A DNA stretch of 64,000 bases from Saccharopolyspora hirsuta (GCF_008630535.1 NZ_VWPH01000010.1:248001-312000); one strand, 5' to 3'. Positions 1 through 9,279 are shown, numbered from the stretch's first letter. The notes: a model not told the origin generated them from the sequence alone. Program-made: numbers and translations.

Positions 1-1085
1 GCTTCGCCGACCACCTCGTCGACCACGGCGTGGAAGTGGTGCAGCTGGTCCCGTCCTACTTGGACGTGGTGCTCGACGAGCTCCGCCAGCGCGCCGACCG
101 CCTGGCCCTGCGGTGCGCGTCGGTGACCGGCGAAGCGGTGAAGAAGGAGCTCACCGAGCGCTGGTTCGGGGCGCTGCCCCAGGTGCGGCTGGTCAACGCC
201 TACGGCCTCACCGAGACCTCCGACGACACCAACCACGAGGTGATGACCGAGCCCCCGGCCCACGACCGGGTGCCGCTGGGCCCACCTGTGCGCAACACCC
301 GCGTCTACGTCGTGGACGAGCAGCTGCGGCCGGTGCCGCTGGGCGCCCCTGGCGAGATCGTGTTCTCCGGGATCTGCGTCGGGCGCGGCTACATCAACGA
401 CGAGGAGCGCACCCGCGCGGTGTTCCTGCCCGACCCGCACCGGCCGGGCAACCGCCTGTACCGCTCCGGTGACCTGGGGCGCTGGCTGCCCGGAGGCAAG
501 CTGGAGTTCCTCGGCCGCCGGGACGCCCAGGTCAAGATCCGCGGCTTCCGCATCGAGATCGGCGAGATCGAGAACGAGCTGCTGCGCGTCCCCCGGGTCG
601 GCGACAGCGCCGTGGTCGTGAGCACCGACCCGGGCGGCGGCAAGCACCTCGTGGCGTTCCACACCGGACCGGCCAGGCCCGCAGAGCAGCTCGCGGCCCC
701 CCTGGCGCAGGCGCTGCCCGACTACATGGTCCCCGAGCGCTTCCACCACCTCGACGCGCTCCCGGTCAACGACAACGGCAAGATCGACCGGAAGGCGCTG
801 ACCGAGCTGGCCGACCGCGCCTCGGCCGACGCGCCGCACGCCCCGCCCGAGACCCCCACCGAGCAGCGGCTGGCGCTGCTGTGGTCCGAGGTGCTGGGGG
901 TACCGGCCGACCAGATCGGCCGCGAGGACGACTTCTTCGCCCGCGGCGGCACCTCGCTGTCCGCGATCCAGCTCCTGACCCGGCTGGAGCAGCGCATCGC
1001 GCTGCGCGACTTCGCCGACGCACCCGTGCTGGCATCGCTGGCTGCCCTGCTGGACGAGCGGCCGACCGGAAAGGCATCCCCGTGA
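1..1085 (+). CDS. Nonribosomal peptide synthetase, C-terminal part of adenylation domain plus carrier domain (5' end outside window)
   Basis: The reading frame is open from the left edge, so the gene starts upstream. Visible adenylation motifs are NAYGLTE (A5), GEIVFSGICVGRGYI (A6), LYRSGDLGRW (A7), GRRDAQVKIRGFRIEIGEIE (A8) and NDNGKIDRKAL (A10, catalytic Lys). A carrier domain follows, with DDFFARGGTSLSAIQ and the phosphopantetheine Ser in GGTS. No condensation or thioesterase domain follows, so this is the end of a stand-alone A-PCP protein or of a longer synthetase. From the part of the specificity pocket that is visible I read Ala at 322 and Asp-Asp at 330-331. The acidic pair could bind an amine such as diaminopropionate, but this is weak without residues 235-239. 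The stop overlaps the next start (GTGA), so the hydroxylase is translationally coupled and probably acts on the loaded amino acid. Confidence 0.93.
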   Translation, partial: FADHLVDHGVEVVQLVPSYLDVVLDELRQRADRLALRCASVTGEAVKKELTERWFGALPQVRLVNAYGLTETSDDTNHEVMTEPPAHDRVPLGPPVRNTRVYVVDEQLRPVPLGAPGEIVFSGICVGRGYINDEERTRAVFLPDPHRPGNRLYRSGDLGRWLPGGKLEFLGRRDAQVKIRGFRIEIGEIENELLRVPRVGDSAVVVSTDPGGGKHLVAFHTGPARPAEQLAAPLAQALPDYMVPERFHHLDALPVNDNGKIDRKALTELADRASADAPHAPPETPTEQRLALLWSEVLGVPADQIGREDDFFARGGTSLSAIQLLTRLEQRIALRDFADAPVLASLAALLDERPTGKASP

Positions 1086-2053
1086 AGATCTTCGAGGAGG
1101 CCGGGCGGACCCCGGTCGTGCAGGCCCCGGACGCACCGGCCGGACCGGGGTGGGTCGCCGAGCACCGCGCCGCGCTGCACGAGCTGGTGGACGATCTCGG
1201 CGCGTTCGTGATCCGCGGCACCGGAGTGTCCACTGTCGACCACGCGGTGTCGGTGAGCCGGGCGCTGGCCGCCCCGCTGCTGCCCGAGAAGGAGGGGTTC
1301 GCCCGGCGGCGCACCTGCGCCGACGGCGTCTACTCCTCCTCGGAGTGGCCCGCCAACCAACCGATGTGCATGCACCAGGAGCTCAGCTACGCGCTCCGCT
1401 GCCCGGGCCTGCTCGTCGTGACCTGCCTGCGCGCCCCGGAGTCCGGGGGTGGGACGGGGGTGGCCGACGCCGGTGCCGTGTTCGAGGCCCTGCCCGCCGA
1501 TCTCGTCGACCGGTTCGAGCGGGAGGGCTGGCAGCTGGTCCGCAACTACGGCGGCGCGATCGGCATGCCGTGGCAGGAGGCCTTCGGCACCGAGGACCGC
1601 TCGGAGGTCGAGCGCTACTGCCGGGACAACGCCATCGACTTCGAGTGGGACGGCGACTCCGGGCTGCGCACCACCCAGCGCCGCCGCGCGGTCATCGCGC
1701 ATCCGCGCAGCGCCCGCCGCCTGTGGTTCAACCAGATCGCCTTCCTCAGCGAGTGGACCATGCAACCCGAGGTCCGCGAATACCTGGTCGCCGAGCTCGG
1801 CCCCGACGGCCTGCCGTTCACCAGCCGCTACGGGTCCGGCGAACCGATCGAGCCCGACGTGGTGGACCTGATCAACGAGGTTTACGAGAAGCACACCCGC
1901 TGCACGCCGTGGCAGGACGGCGACGTCCTGGTCGTCGACAACCTGGCCTGCGCGCACAGCCGCGAGCCCTACCGCGGCGACCGCGAAGTGCTGGTCGCGA
2001 TGGGCTCGCCCCAGCAGCTTCCCGCCCACTCCCCGACCACCGCGTCCGCTTGA
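1082..2053 (+). CDS. SyrP-like Fe(II)/2-oxoglutarate-dependent hydroxylase (TauD/TfdA family)
   Basis: A 323-residue member of the TauD/SyrP-type non-haem iron oxygenases, which hydroxylate amino acids, often at C-beta, while bound to an NRPS carrier domain. The iron-binding facial triad is visible as H98-x-E100 in MHQELSYA (Glu in place of the usual Asp, as in several members of this group) and H292 in CAHSREPYRGDRE, with R301 placed to hold 2-oxoglutarate. The GTG start overlaps the stop of the upstream NRPS gene and has GGAAAGG 8 bases before it. Coupling to an A-PCP protein and to diaminopropionate genes suggests it hydroxylates that amino acid or another residue of the peptide. The exact substrate cannot be read from the sequence. 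Some relatives act on free amino acids instead. Confidence 0.88.
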   Translation: MKIFEEAGRTPVVQAPDAPAGPGWVAEHRAALHELVDDLGAFVIRGTGVSTVDHAVSVSRALAAPLLPEKEGFARRRTCADGVYSSSEWPANQPMCMHQELSYALRCPGLLVVTCLRAPESGGGTGVADAGAVFEALPADLVDRFEREGWQLVRNYGGAIGMPWQEAFGTEDRSEVERYCRDNAIDFEWDGDSGLRTTQRRRAVIAHPRSARRLWFNQIAFLSEWTMQPEVREYLVAELGPDGLPFTSRYGSGEPIEPDVVDLINEVYEKHTRCTPWQDGDVLVVDNLACAHSREPYRGDREVLVAMGSPQQLPAHSPTTASA

Positions 2054-2082
2054 GGCGCTCGACCGCACACGGAGCTCCGGCC

Positions 2083-3117
2083 ATGTCAGCACACGTCCAG
2101 GTCCCGCCCTTCGTCGTGATCCCGGGTGGCCAGGTGCAGCAGGTGCTGCACGAACGGCAGCAGGAGGTCGTGGACATCGTCGCGGACACCTACCGGCAGC
2201 ACGGCGCCGGTGGCACCGTCAACCCGCCGTCGTACTTCCTGCGCTTCCCCGACCGGCCCAACTCCCGGATCATCGCGCTGCCCGCCGCGCTCGGCGGCGA
2301 CGCCGCGGTGGACGGGATCAAGTGGATCTCCAGCTTCCCGGACAACGTCGCGGCGGGCATCCCGCGCGCCTCGGCGGTGCTGGTGCTCAACGACCACGAC
2401 ACCGGCTACCCGTTCGCCTGCCTGGAGAGCTCGGTCATCAGCGCCACCCGCACCGCGGCGTCGGCCGCGCTGGCCGCCGACCACCTCAGCCGCGGTCGGC
2501 CCGCGCCGCGCCGGGTCGGGTTCGTCGGCACCGGGCTGATCGCCCGCTACATCCACACCTACCTGTCCGCGACCGGGTGGTCGTTCGAGGAGATCGGCAT
2601 CCACGACCTGTCCGAGGAGCACGCCGCGGGCTTCGGCGAGTACGCGGCCGAGGCCGAACCCGGCGCGAAGATCACCGTCCACACCGATGCCGACGGCCTC
2701 ATCCGCACCAGCGACCTCGTGGTGTTCGCCACGGTGGCCGCCAAGCCTCACGTGCACGACCCCGCGGCGTTCGCGCACCACCCCCTGGTGCTCAACGTCT
2801 CGCTGCGCGACCTGTCCCCGGACGTGGTGCTCAGCGCGGCGAACTTCGTCGACGACGTGGAGCACTGCCTGAAGGCCGACACCTCGCCGCACCTCGCCGA
2901 GCAGCGCACCGGGCACCGCGATTTCCTGGACGGCACCCTCGACGACGTCCTCGCCGGGCGGGTACGACCGCCCACCGACCGCACGGTGATCTTCTCCCCC
3001 TTCGGGCTCGGCGTGCTCGACCTGGCCGTGGGCCGCTACGTCTACGAGGAGGTCGTCGCGCGCGGCGAACAGCTCGTCGTGCCGGACTTCTTCGCGGAAC
3101 TACGCCGGTACGGCTGA
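2083..3117 (+). CDS. sbnB: 2,3-diaminopropionate biosynthesis protein SbnB (N-(1-amino-1-carboxy-2-ethyl)-glutamate dehydrogenase)
   Basis: A 344-residue member of the ornithine cyclodeaminase/mu-crystallin family. In the SbnA-SbnB pathway it oxidatively splits the ACEGA intermediate with NAD, releasing L-2,3-diaminopropionate and 2-oxoglutarate. The fold is supported by GIKWIS near residues 79-84, which holds the family Lys (K80), and by the Rossmann motif GFVGTGLIA near 146-154. The start is ATG with GGAG about 9 bases upstream. It sits 29 bp after the hydroxylase and 23 bp before sbnA, in the arrangement known from siderophore and antibiotic loci that use diaminopropionate. Another ornithine cyclodeaminase-like function is unlikely given the adjacent SbnA partner. 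Confidence 0.93.
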   Translation: MSAHVQVPPFVVIPGGQVQQVLHERQQEVVDIVADTYRQHGAGGTVNPPSYFLRFPDRPNSRIIALPAALGGDAAVDGIKWISSFPDNVAAGIPRASAVLVLNDHDTGYPFACLESSVISATRTAASAALAADHLSRGRPAPRRVGFVGTGLIARYIHTYLSATGWSFEEIGIHDLSEEHAAGFGEYAAEAEPGAKITVHTDADGLIRTSDLVVFATVAAKPHVHDPAAFAHHPLVLNVSLRDLSPDVVLSAANFVDDVEHCLKADTSPHLAEQRTGHRDFLDGTLDDVLAGRVRPPTDRTVIFSPFGLGVLDLAVGRYVYEEVVARGEQLVVPDFFAELRRYG

Positions 3118-3140
3118 CCGCTGGGAACGGAGACAGCTCG

Positions 3141-4103
3141 GTGCCCATCATCTCGCGACCCGACGAGTTCAACGCCGAAGACCTCTACGTCGACCTCCGC
3201 GCGGAGTTCGGCATCCCGCTGTACCTCAAGTGCGAGGGGTTCAACTTCGCGGGCTCCATCAAGCTCAAGGCGGCCCGAGCGATGGTGGCCGCGGCGCGCC
3301 GGTCCGGACGGCTGCGGCCGGACTCGATCCTGGTCGAGTCCTCCTCCGGCAACCTCGGGGTGGCGCTGAGCGTGATCGCCGCCAGCCAGGGCTTCCGGTT
3401 CGTCTGCGTCACCGACACCCGGTGCAACCTGGCCACCCGGCAGCTCATGGAGGCGCTCGGCACGCACGTGCACACCATCACCGAACCGCTGCCGGAGGGC
3501 GGGTTCCTGGGGGCGCGGCTGGCGCACGTCCGCCAGCTGTGCGAGGGCGATTCCCGCTACGTCTGGCTCAACCAGCACGCCAACGAGGACAACTGGGCCG
3601 CGCACTACCGGGTCACCGCGCCCGCGATCGCCCGCGCCTTCCCCGCACTGGACGTGCTGTTCACCGGTGCCGGCACCACCGGAACCCTGATGGGGTGCGC
3701 GCGGTACTTCAAGCAGTTCCGCCCAGCCACGCGGATCGTCGCGGTCGACTCGGTCGGATCGGTCACCTTCGGCGGGCCGGAGCGCCCGCGGATGATCCCC
3801 GGTCTGGGCGCCGGAATCCGACCGCCGCTGCTGGATGAGTCCTATGTGGATGACGTGGTGCACGTGGATGAGACGGATACCGCGGACACCTGCCACCGGC
3901 TGGCCGGCGGCGGGTTCCTCTTCGGCGGTTCCACCGGAACGGTCGTCAGCGGCGCCGCCCGCTGGCTCGCCGAGCACGCCGCGGGCCGGGAGACGACCGC
4001 GGTGGCGATCGCACCCGACCTCGGTGAGCGCTACCTCGACACGCTCTACCAGAACACCTGGGTCGAGCAACTGCACCACAACGCCCAGCGCGCGACGACG
4101 TGA
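3141..4103 (+). CDS. sbnA: 2,3-diaminopropionate biosynthesis protein SbnA (PLP-dependent ACEGA synthase)
   Basis: A 320-residue protein of the cysteine synthase/beta-replacement PLP family. SbnA enzymes join O-phospho-L-serine and L-glutamate to form the precursor that SbnB cleaves. The PLP lysine is in GSIKLKAA (about K41), the substrate loop is ESSSGNLG near 66-73, and the phosphate-binding glycine loop is GAGTTGTLMG. The length is normal for SbnA. I chose the GTG at 3141 because it follows GGAACGGAG closely and gives the usual N-terminus. The long extension of the same frame upstream overlaps sbnB and is not coding. Together with SbnB this commits the locus to supplying L-2,3-diaminopropionate, presumably to the NRPS at the left edge. 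Confidence 0.93.
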   Translation: MPIISRPDEFNAEDLYVDLRAEFGIPLYLKCEGFNFAGSIKLKAARAMVAAARRSGRLRPDSILVESSSGNLGVALSVIAASQGFRFVCVTDTRCNLATRQLMEALGTHVHTITEPLPEGGFLGARLAHVRQLCEGDSRYVWLNQHANEDNWAAHYRVTAPAIARAFPALDVLFTGAGTTGTLMGCARYFKQFRPATRIVAVDSVGSVTFGGPERPRMIPGLGAGIRPPLLDESYVDDVVHVDETDTADTCHRLAGGGFLFGGSTGTVVSGAARWLAEHAAGRETTAVAIAPDLGERYLDTLYQNTWVEQLHHNAQRATT

Positions 4104-4277
4104 GCAGCGCGACGCGAATTCACCTGGAACTTAAGGATCTTCTGCACCACGAGCGCGAGCTGCTAGCTTCGCGTCAGCTCGACCAGCGCCCTCGTTCTCC
4201 ACCCGCGGCCGACGGAGTTGAACTCCCGCGCCGATCAGCGCGCCGCACCAGGGCCACGACATGCCGAAGGGATCGAG

Positions 4278-6413
4278 ATGAGCCGCACCCCGAACCTGTC
4301 CGATCGCACCGGCCGACCGCGACGACCGGAGTCCATCCGGTTGCACTGCAACGAGAACCCTTACGGCCCGCCCCCTGGCGCGGTGGCCGCCGCCGAGCAG
4401 GAGCTGCGGTCGGCAGGTCAGTCCTACCCGGACAGCGACTGCACCCAGCTGCGCCAGCGCATCGCCGAGTTCCACGACGTGCGCCCGGACATGGTCGCGG
4501 TCGGCAACGGCGCGGACGAACTGGTGCTGCTCACCGCGATGGCCTTCCTGAAGCCGGGAACCCCGGTGGTGCTCACCGATTCCACCTTCCCCGGCTACGC
4601 CTCGGCCGCCCGCTCGGTCGGCGCGGACATCCGGTCGATCCCGCTGGCCGACCACGCGATCCCGGCGACGGCGCTGAGCTCGGCGCTGACCGACGAGGTC
4701 GCGCTGACCTACGTCTGCAACCCGCACAACCCGACCGGGAGCGTCCTCCGGCCGTCCGAAGTGCTGCAGATACTCGACCGCGCCGAGGACCGCAACGTGA
4801 TCCCGGTCTTCGACGAGGCCTACATGGAATTCGCCGGACCGGACCACGAGTGCGCGCTGGACGCGGTGCGGGCCGGGCGCAGGCTGCTCGTCCTGCGCAC
4901 CTTCTCCAAGGCGTGGGGACTGGCCGGGCTGCGCGTCGGCTACCTCATCGGCCACCACAGCCTCGTCGCCGAGGTGCTGCGCGCCCGGCAACCGCTGCCG
5001 TTCAGCGTGAACCGGCTGGCGCTGCGCGCCGCGGAAGCCGCTCTCGATCACCCCGAGCACATCGACGATGTCCGGGCGCGGACCGCGGCCGCACGCGACC
5101 TGCTGTGCGAGCGCCTCGCCGCGCTCGGCGTGGCCACCACCCGGTCGGCCACCAACTTCGTGCTGGCCCGGCCACCGGGCAACAGCAACGAGATCGCCAC
5201 CCGGCTGGTCCACGAGCACGACGTCCACGTGCGCGACCTGTCCATGTTCGGCCTGCCGGGCCACCTGCGGATCACCGTGGGCACCCCGGAGCAGGTCGCG
5301 GCGCTGGGCGACGCGCTCGAATCGATCCTGCCGGACAGCGCCGCCCGCAGCGATCTCAGCAGCGGGCTGGGCGCGCCGGACGGGCGGATCGAGGTCGCCA
5401 CCAGGAAGCCGCTGGACCACATCAACCTGTTCAACGGCTACGTCGGTGCCACCGTCGTCTTCGCGCTCAACGAGCTGGGTGCGTGGCCACCGCTGCTGTC
5501 CGGGGTGCAGCGGGTCGACGCCCTCGCCGAGAAGCTCGGTGTCGAGCGCGGCAAGCTGCTCGTGCTGCTCCGGGTGGCGGCGCTGCTGGGCCACGTCGAG
5601 CTGCACTCGGCGACAGCACCGGCCGACCCGGGCACCGGCAGCACCGTCGCGCTGTCGCCGGCCGGCCGCGAACTCGTCCGCCACCGGGGCTTCTTCACCT
5701 GGGGCATCGGCGGCTACCACCAGCTCCTGCACGGCCTGGCCGACATCGCCCTGGGCAAGGCGGCGTTCGGCGAGGACATCCCCCGCGACGGCGCGAAGGT
5801 CGCCACCGGAGCGGGGATGGTCGGCAGCGAGCTGATGGCGCCCGTGGAGCGGGAGGTCTTCGCCGACATCGACTTCGACAGCGTGGCCGACCTGGGCTGC
5901 GGCGACGCCACCCGGCTGATCCGGATGTGCAGCGGCTCCGAAACGCGCCGCGGCGTCGGCATCGACATCGACGACGGCGCCTGCGAGGAGGCGGTCAAAG
6001 CCGTCGCCGACTCCGGCCTCAGCCACCGCGTCGACATCGTCCGCGGCGACGTCCTGCAGCACATGGGCGGGCGCACCTTCCCGGGCGTGGAGCTGGTGAC
6101 CAGCTTCCTCATGATGCACGACCTGTTCGAGGCCAGCGGGGACCCGGCCGGGACCATGCGCACGCTGCGCGAGCTGTTCCCGGACGCGAAGTGGTTCCTG
6201 ATCGGCGACACGGTGGGCCAGCGCTGGGACGACCCGGCGGCCGAACTGCCCATCTTCTCGATGGAGTTCGAGCTGGTGCACGCGTTCATGGACACCCCGA
6301 TCGCCACCGCGCAGGCCTACGAAACCGCCTTCGCCGCAGCGGATCTGCGCATCCACCGCCGCGAGCCGTTCGGCGCGCCGTCGACCTGGCTGTGGCTGCT
6401 GGCCGCCGACTGA
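4278..6413 (+). CDS. Bifunctional HisC-like aminotransferase fused to MppJ-like SAM-dependent ketoacid C-methyltransferase
   Basis: A 711-residue two-domain protein. Residues 1-355 are a fold-type I aminotransferase close to histidinol-phosphate aminotransferase: CNPHNPTG near 147-154, DEAYMEF near 179-185, and the PLP Lys K211 in RTFSKAWGLAGLRVGY. Residues about 370-711 are a SAM methyltransferase with a small all-helical front part and motif I ADLGCGDATRL at 537-547. H614-D615 (MMHDLF) and H668 (LVHAFM) lie 54 residues apart. From memory, this resembles the iron-binding His pair of MppJ, the phenylpyruvate beta-methyltransferase of mannopeptimycin biosynthesis. I infer that the enzyme methylates the beta-carbon of a 2-oxoacid and transaminates it to a beta-methyl amino acid for the nearby NRPS. 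The start has AAGGGA 8 bases upstream. A 174-bp gap separates it from sbnA, so it may have its own promoter. Confidence 0.85.
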   Translation: MSRTPNLSDRTGRPRRPESIRLHCNENPYGPPPGAVAAAEQELRSAGQSYPDSDCTQLRQRIAEFHDVRPDMVAVGNGADELVLLTAMAFLKPGTPVVLTDSTFPGYASAARSVGADIRSIPLADHAIPATALSSALTDEVALTYVCNPHNPTGSVLRPSEVLQILDRAEDRNVIPVFDEAYMEFAGPDHECALDAVRAGRRLLVLRTFSKAWGLAGLRVGYLIGHHSLVAEVLRARQPLPFSVNRLALRAAEAALDHPEHIDDVRARTAAARDLLCERLAALGVATTRSATNFVLARPPGNSNEIATRLVHEHDVHVRDLSMFGLPGHLRITVGTPEQVAALGDALESILPDSAARSDLSSGLGAPDGRIEVATRKPLDHINLFNGYVGATVVFALNELGAWPPLLSGVQRVDALAEKLGVERGKLLVLLRVAALLGHVELHSATAPADPGTGSTVALSPAGRELVRHRGFFTWGIGGYHQLLHGLADIALGKAAFGEDIPRDGAKVATGAGMVGSELMAPVEREVFADIDFDSVADLGCGDATRLIRMCSGSETRRGVGIDIDDGACEEAVKAVADSGLSHRVDIVRGDVLQHMGGRTFPGVELVTSFLMMHDLFEASGDPAGTMRTLRELFPDAKWFLIGDTVGQRWDDPAAELPIFSMEFELVHAFMDTPIATAQAYETAFAAADLRIHRREPFGAPSTWLWLLAAD

Positions 6414-6573
6414 CTCCGCACTTAATTTCACCCTGCCCTGAACTGATCGACGCGAGTGAACATGTCGTCCCGGACGGTGGGAACTCCCCTGCCGGGCCCG
6501 TTCTCGAGTGCGCGGTGCACGCGACCGTGCCAGGCTCGGCGCTGCATGATCGTCTCGCCCGGGGAGTGGATCG

Positions 6574-9240
6574 GTGCCCGCGGTTCGTCTTGGTTCGGTT
6601 GTCGCGCTCGTGGCGGTGTTGTGCGGGGTCCCGGCACCGGTTGGCGCCGCACCGCCGGAATCCGCCCAGGACCTGGATGTTCTGTTCGTCGGGGCGCACC
6701 CCGACGACGAGGCCTCGCTGCTGTCGACCTTCGGCCGCTGGGGGCACGACCACCAGGTCCGCACCGGCGTCGTGACGATCACCCGCGGCGAGGGCGGCGG
6801 CAACGCCGTCGGGCCCGAGGAAGGACCGGCGCTGGGGTTGCTGCGCGAGGCCGAAGAACGCCGCGCCGTCGGTGGCCTCGGCATCACCGACGTGCACAAC
6901 CTCGACGAGCCCGACCTGTACTACACGGTGAGCGCACCGCTGACCGAGCAGGCCTGGGGCCACGACGACGTGCTGTCCAAGCTCGTCCGGGTGGTGCGGC
7001 GGACCCGGCCCGAGGTCGTGGTCACCATGGATCCCGCCCCCACCCCGGGCAACCACGGCAACCACCAGTACGCGGCCCGGCTCGCGCTCGAGGCCTACCG
7101 CCTGGCCGCCGATCCCGCGGCATTCCCCGAGCAGCTCGGGGAGGAAGGCCTCGCGCCCTGGTCGGTGCGGCGGGTGCTGTCCAACGCAGCCGGGGCCGAG
7201 GAGGAGGTCCGCGGGCCGGACTGCGAGCAGCGCATCACCCCGCCGGAGTCGCCGGGACCGGAGTACTACGTGCACGGCATCAGCGGGGACGTCAACTGGG
7301 AGCAGCGGGAGCGCGTGGCCGAGCGCGAGTACGCGAGCCAGGGCTGGGCGTCCCGGCCGGACGTCCCGAACGATCCCGCGCAGGTCGGTTGCGACCACCT
7401 CACCGAGATCGCCAACCGGGCACCGCACGTGCCGGGAGCGCAAGGCGCGGACGCCCCGCTCCTCGGCGCGCTGCTGCCCGTTCCCGGTGGCCTGCCGGTC
7501 GGCACCGGGCTCGTCGCTACCGCGGCCCAGCCGCGGATCACCCCCGGCCAGCGCACGGAGGTCCACGTCGAGGTCACCGCGCCGCCGAACACGGCGCTGC
7601 AGGCGGGCCGGATCGCCCTGGACCTGCCGCCGGGATGGGAGGTCCAGGGCGACGGAGCGTTCGGGCCGCTGGAGCCTGGTGCGACCGCGCGGACCGGCTT
7701 GTCGGTGGTGACCCCCGGTGATCAGAGGCCCGCGCGGGTTCCGGTGCCGGTGCGGGTCGAGTCCTCGCAGGGCCGCGCGGACACCGAGCTCAGCTTGGAC
7801 GTCGTGCCGCCTGTCGTGGCCGAGCAGGAACCGCTTCCGGGCGTCGCGGAGTTCCAGCGATGGGCAGACCGGACGCGGTTTCCCCTGCTGCAGAACAAAG
7901 TTCCGCCGGTGCGCACCGTCCCGGCGCTGGGCGCGCAGGACGTGCGCGTGGTCGTGCACAACTACAGCGCACGATCCCGGTCCGGTGTGGTGGAGTTCGC
8001 GCCACCGCAGGGATTCGAGGTGCCGAACGCCGAGCAGCGCTTCACCGGCCTCTCCCCCGGCGCAGAGGAGACCCTCACCTTCGGAGTCCGCAGCACCGAC
8101 CCGGAGATGCCGACCGGAACGCAGGGCGGCGATCACGCCTACTCGCTGACCACCCGCACCGACGACGGCGCGACCGGCACGCGGCCCGCAGCCTTGGAGC
8201 TGGTGCCGACCACCACCATCCCGCAGGCCGCAGTGCCACCGGTGGTGGACGGCAACGCCGACCCGCAGGAGTACCCCGGCGCGCCGTTGGACGTCTCGTC
8301 GCTCTGGGAGGGCGAGCAGTGCGCCGCCCCGGACTGCGCTGCCACCGCGAGGTTCTCCTGGCACGGCGACACGCTGCACGCCCTGGTCGACGTGGTGGAC
8401 GACCAGCAGGGCGCGCTCCTGGCTCCCGACGACTGCAAGCGCCACTGGCGCACCGACGCAGTCGAGATCACCCTCGATCCGAAGGCGGACGCGGAGAACA
8501 CGTCGAGCACGTTCAAGCTCGCGGCGCTGCCGAGCACCCGCGACTCCGGGCCGCCCTGCTACGCCAGGGACGCCGACAACCACCAGGGGCCCGGCGAGGA
8601 CACCGCGCCCGGTGTCGAGCTCGCGGCCACCCGGCGCGACGGCGGTTACACCGTAGAGCTGGCCATCCCGCTGCGGGACCTGCCCGGCTCGGTCGACCCG
8701 CGGCGGTTGGGGCTCAACGTCCTGGTCTACGACTCCGACAGCCAGGACCTGACCGGCCAGTCGCGGATCGGCTGGTCCACCTGGGCCGGTGTGCAGGGCG
8801 ATCCGTACCGCTGGGGCCGGGCGATCCTCCAGGATCGACCCGCGGACCCGCCGACACCCGCCCCGGCTCCGGTGCTCCCGCTGGACGCGTTGTCCTCTGT
8901 GGACTCACCGGGGAGCATCGCGCAATCGGTCCGGCTGGGGACGTCGCTCGGCGGCGCTCCCCCGGCCGGTGATTCGGCCGCCCGGATCGCCAGCGCCCGC
9001 GCGCATCCGGGCGAGGTGCGCACAAGCCTCGACGTGAACGGCCCGGGGCGGGTCCACCTGTTCGTGCTGGACGCGGGCGGGGCGGTCCTGGCGGAACGGC
9101 AGCTCGACGTCGACGGCCACGGCGAGCGGACCGTGCCGGTCCAGGTCCCCGGCGGCACCCCGTCGAAGGTCCTGGTCGGCTTCGCCGCGCCGGACGGCGC
9201 TACCGCGGCCTCCGCCGCCGAGGTTCGCCAGCCGGTCTAG
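6574..9240 (+). CDS. Secreted PIG-L family deacetylase with NEW3-like and CBM9-like accessory domains
   Basis: An 888-residue protein with a Sec signal peptide (MPAVRLGSVVALVAVLCGVP, likely cut after PVGA near residue 25). Next comes a PIG-L/LmbE metal-dependent N-acetylglucosamine deacetylase domain with AHPDDE at 41-46 and a downstream HGNHQYAARL histidine motif near 160. The middle (about 290-510) holds two beta-sandwich segments like the NPCBM-associated NEW3 domain, with LDLPPGWEV and APPQGFEV repeats. Residues about 545-750 look like a CBM9/DOMON sugar-binding domain. The GTG start has GGGGAG 7 bases upstream. The protein should act outside the cell on an acetylated amino-sugar polymer or glycoconjugate. 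It is 160 bp after the peptide locus and may not belong to it. The natural substrate is unknown. Confidence 0.85.
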   Translation: MPAVRLGSVVALVAVLCGVPAPVGAAPPESAQDLDVLFVGAHPDDEASLLSTFGRWGHDHQVRTGVVTITRGEGGGNAVGPEEGPALGLLREAEERRAVGGLGITDVHNLDEPDLYYTVSAPLTEQAWGHDDVLSKLVRVVRRTRPEVVVTMDPAPTPGNHGNHQYAARLALEAYRLAADPAAFPEQLGEEGLAPWSVRRVLSNAAGAEEEVRGPDCEQRITPPESPGPEYYVHGISGDVNWEQRERVAEREYASQGWASRPDVPNDPAQVGCDHLTEIANRAPHVPGAQGADAPLLGALLPVPGGLPVGTGLVATAAQPRITPGQRTEVHVEVTAPPNTALQAGRIALDLPPGWEVQGDGAFGPLEPGATARTGLSVVTPGDQRPARVPVPVRVESSQGRADTELSLDVVPPVVAEQEPLPGVAEFQRWADRTRFPLLQNKVPPVRTVPALGAQDVRVVVHNYSARSRSGVVEFAPPQGFEVPNAEQRFTGLSPGAEETLTFGVRSTDPEMPTGTQGGDHAYSLTTRTDDGATGTRPAALELVPTTTIPQAAVPPVVDGNADPQEYPGAPLDVSSLWEGEQCAAPDCAATARFSWHGDTLHALVDVVDDQQGALLAPDDCKRHWRTDAVEITLDPKADAENTSSTFKLAALPSTRDSGPPCYARDADNHQGPGEDTAPGVELAATRRDGGYTVELAIPLRDLPGSVDPRRLGLNVLVYDSDSQDLTGQSRIGWSTWAGVQGDPYRWGRAILQDRPADPPTPAPAPVLPLDALSSVDSPGSIAQSVRLGTSLGGAPPAGDSAARIASARAHPGEVRTSLDVNGPGRVHLFVLDAGGAVLAERQLDVDGHGERTVPVQVPGGTPSKVLVGFAAPDGATAASAAEVRQPV

Positions 9241-9250
9241 CGGCGAGAAA

Positions 9251-9267
9251 ACCCGGTGCGTCCGGGT
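9251..9267 (+). terminator. Possible short terminator hairpin after the PIG-L gene
   Basis: ACCCGG and CCGGGT form a 6-bp hairpin with a 5-base loop 10 bases after the stop codon. There is no T-tract, so termination is uncertain. Confidence 0.4.
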
Positions 9268-9279
9268 GAGGCGGTGCTG

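Noticed and set aside
4131-6899. A 922-codon open frame on the minus strand opposite the aminotransferase-methyltransferase
   Set aside because: Low-complexity antisense translation without motifs, while the plus strand has clear catalytic motifs.
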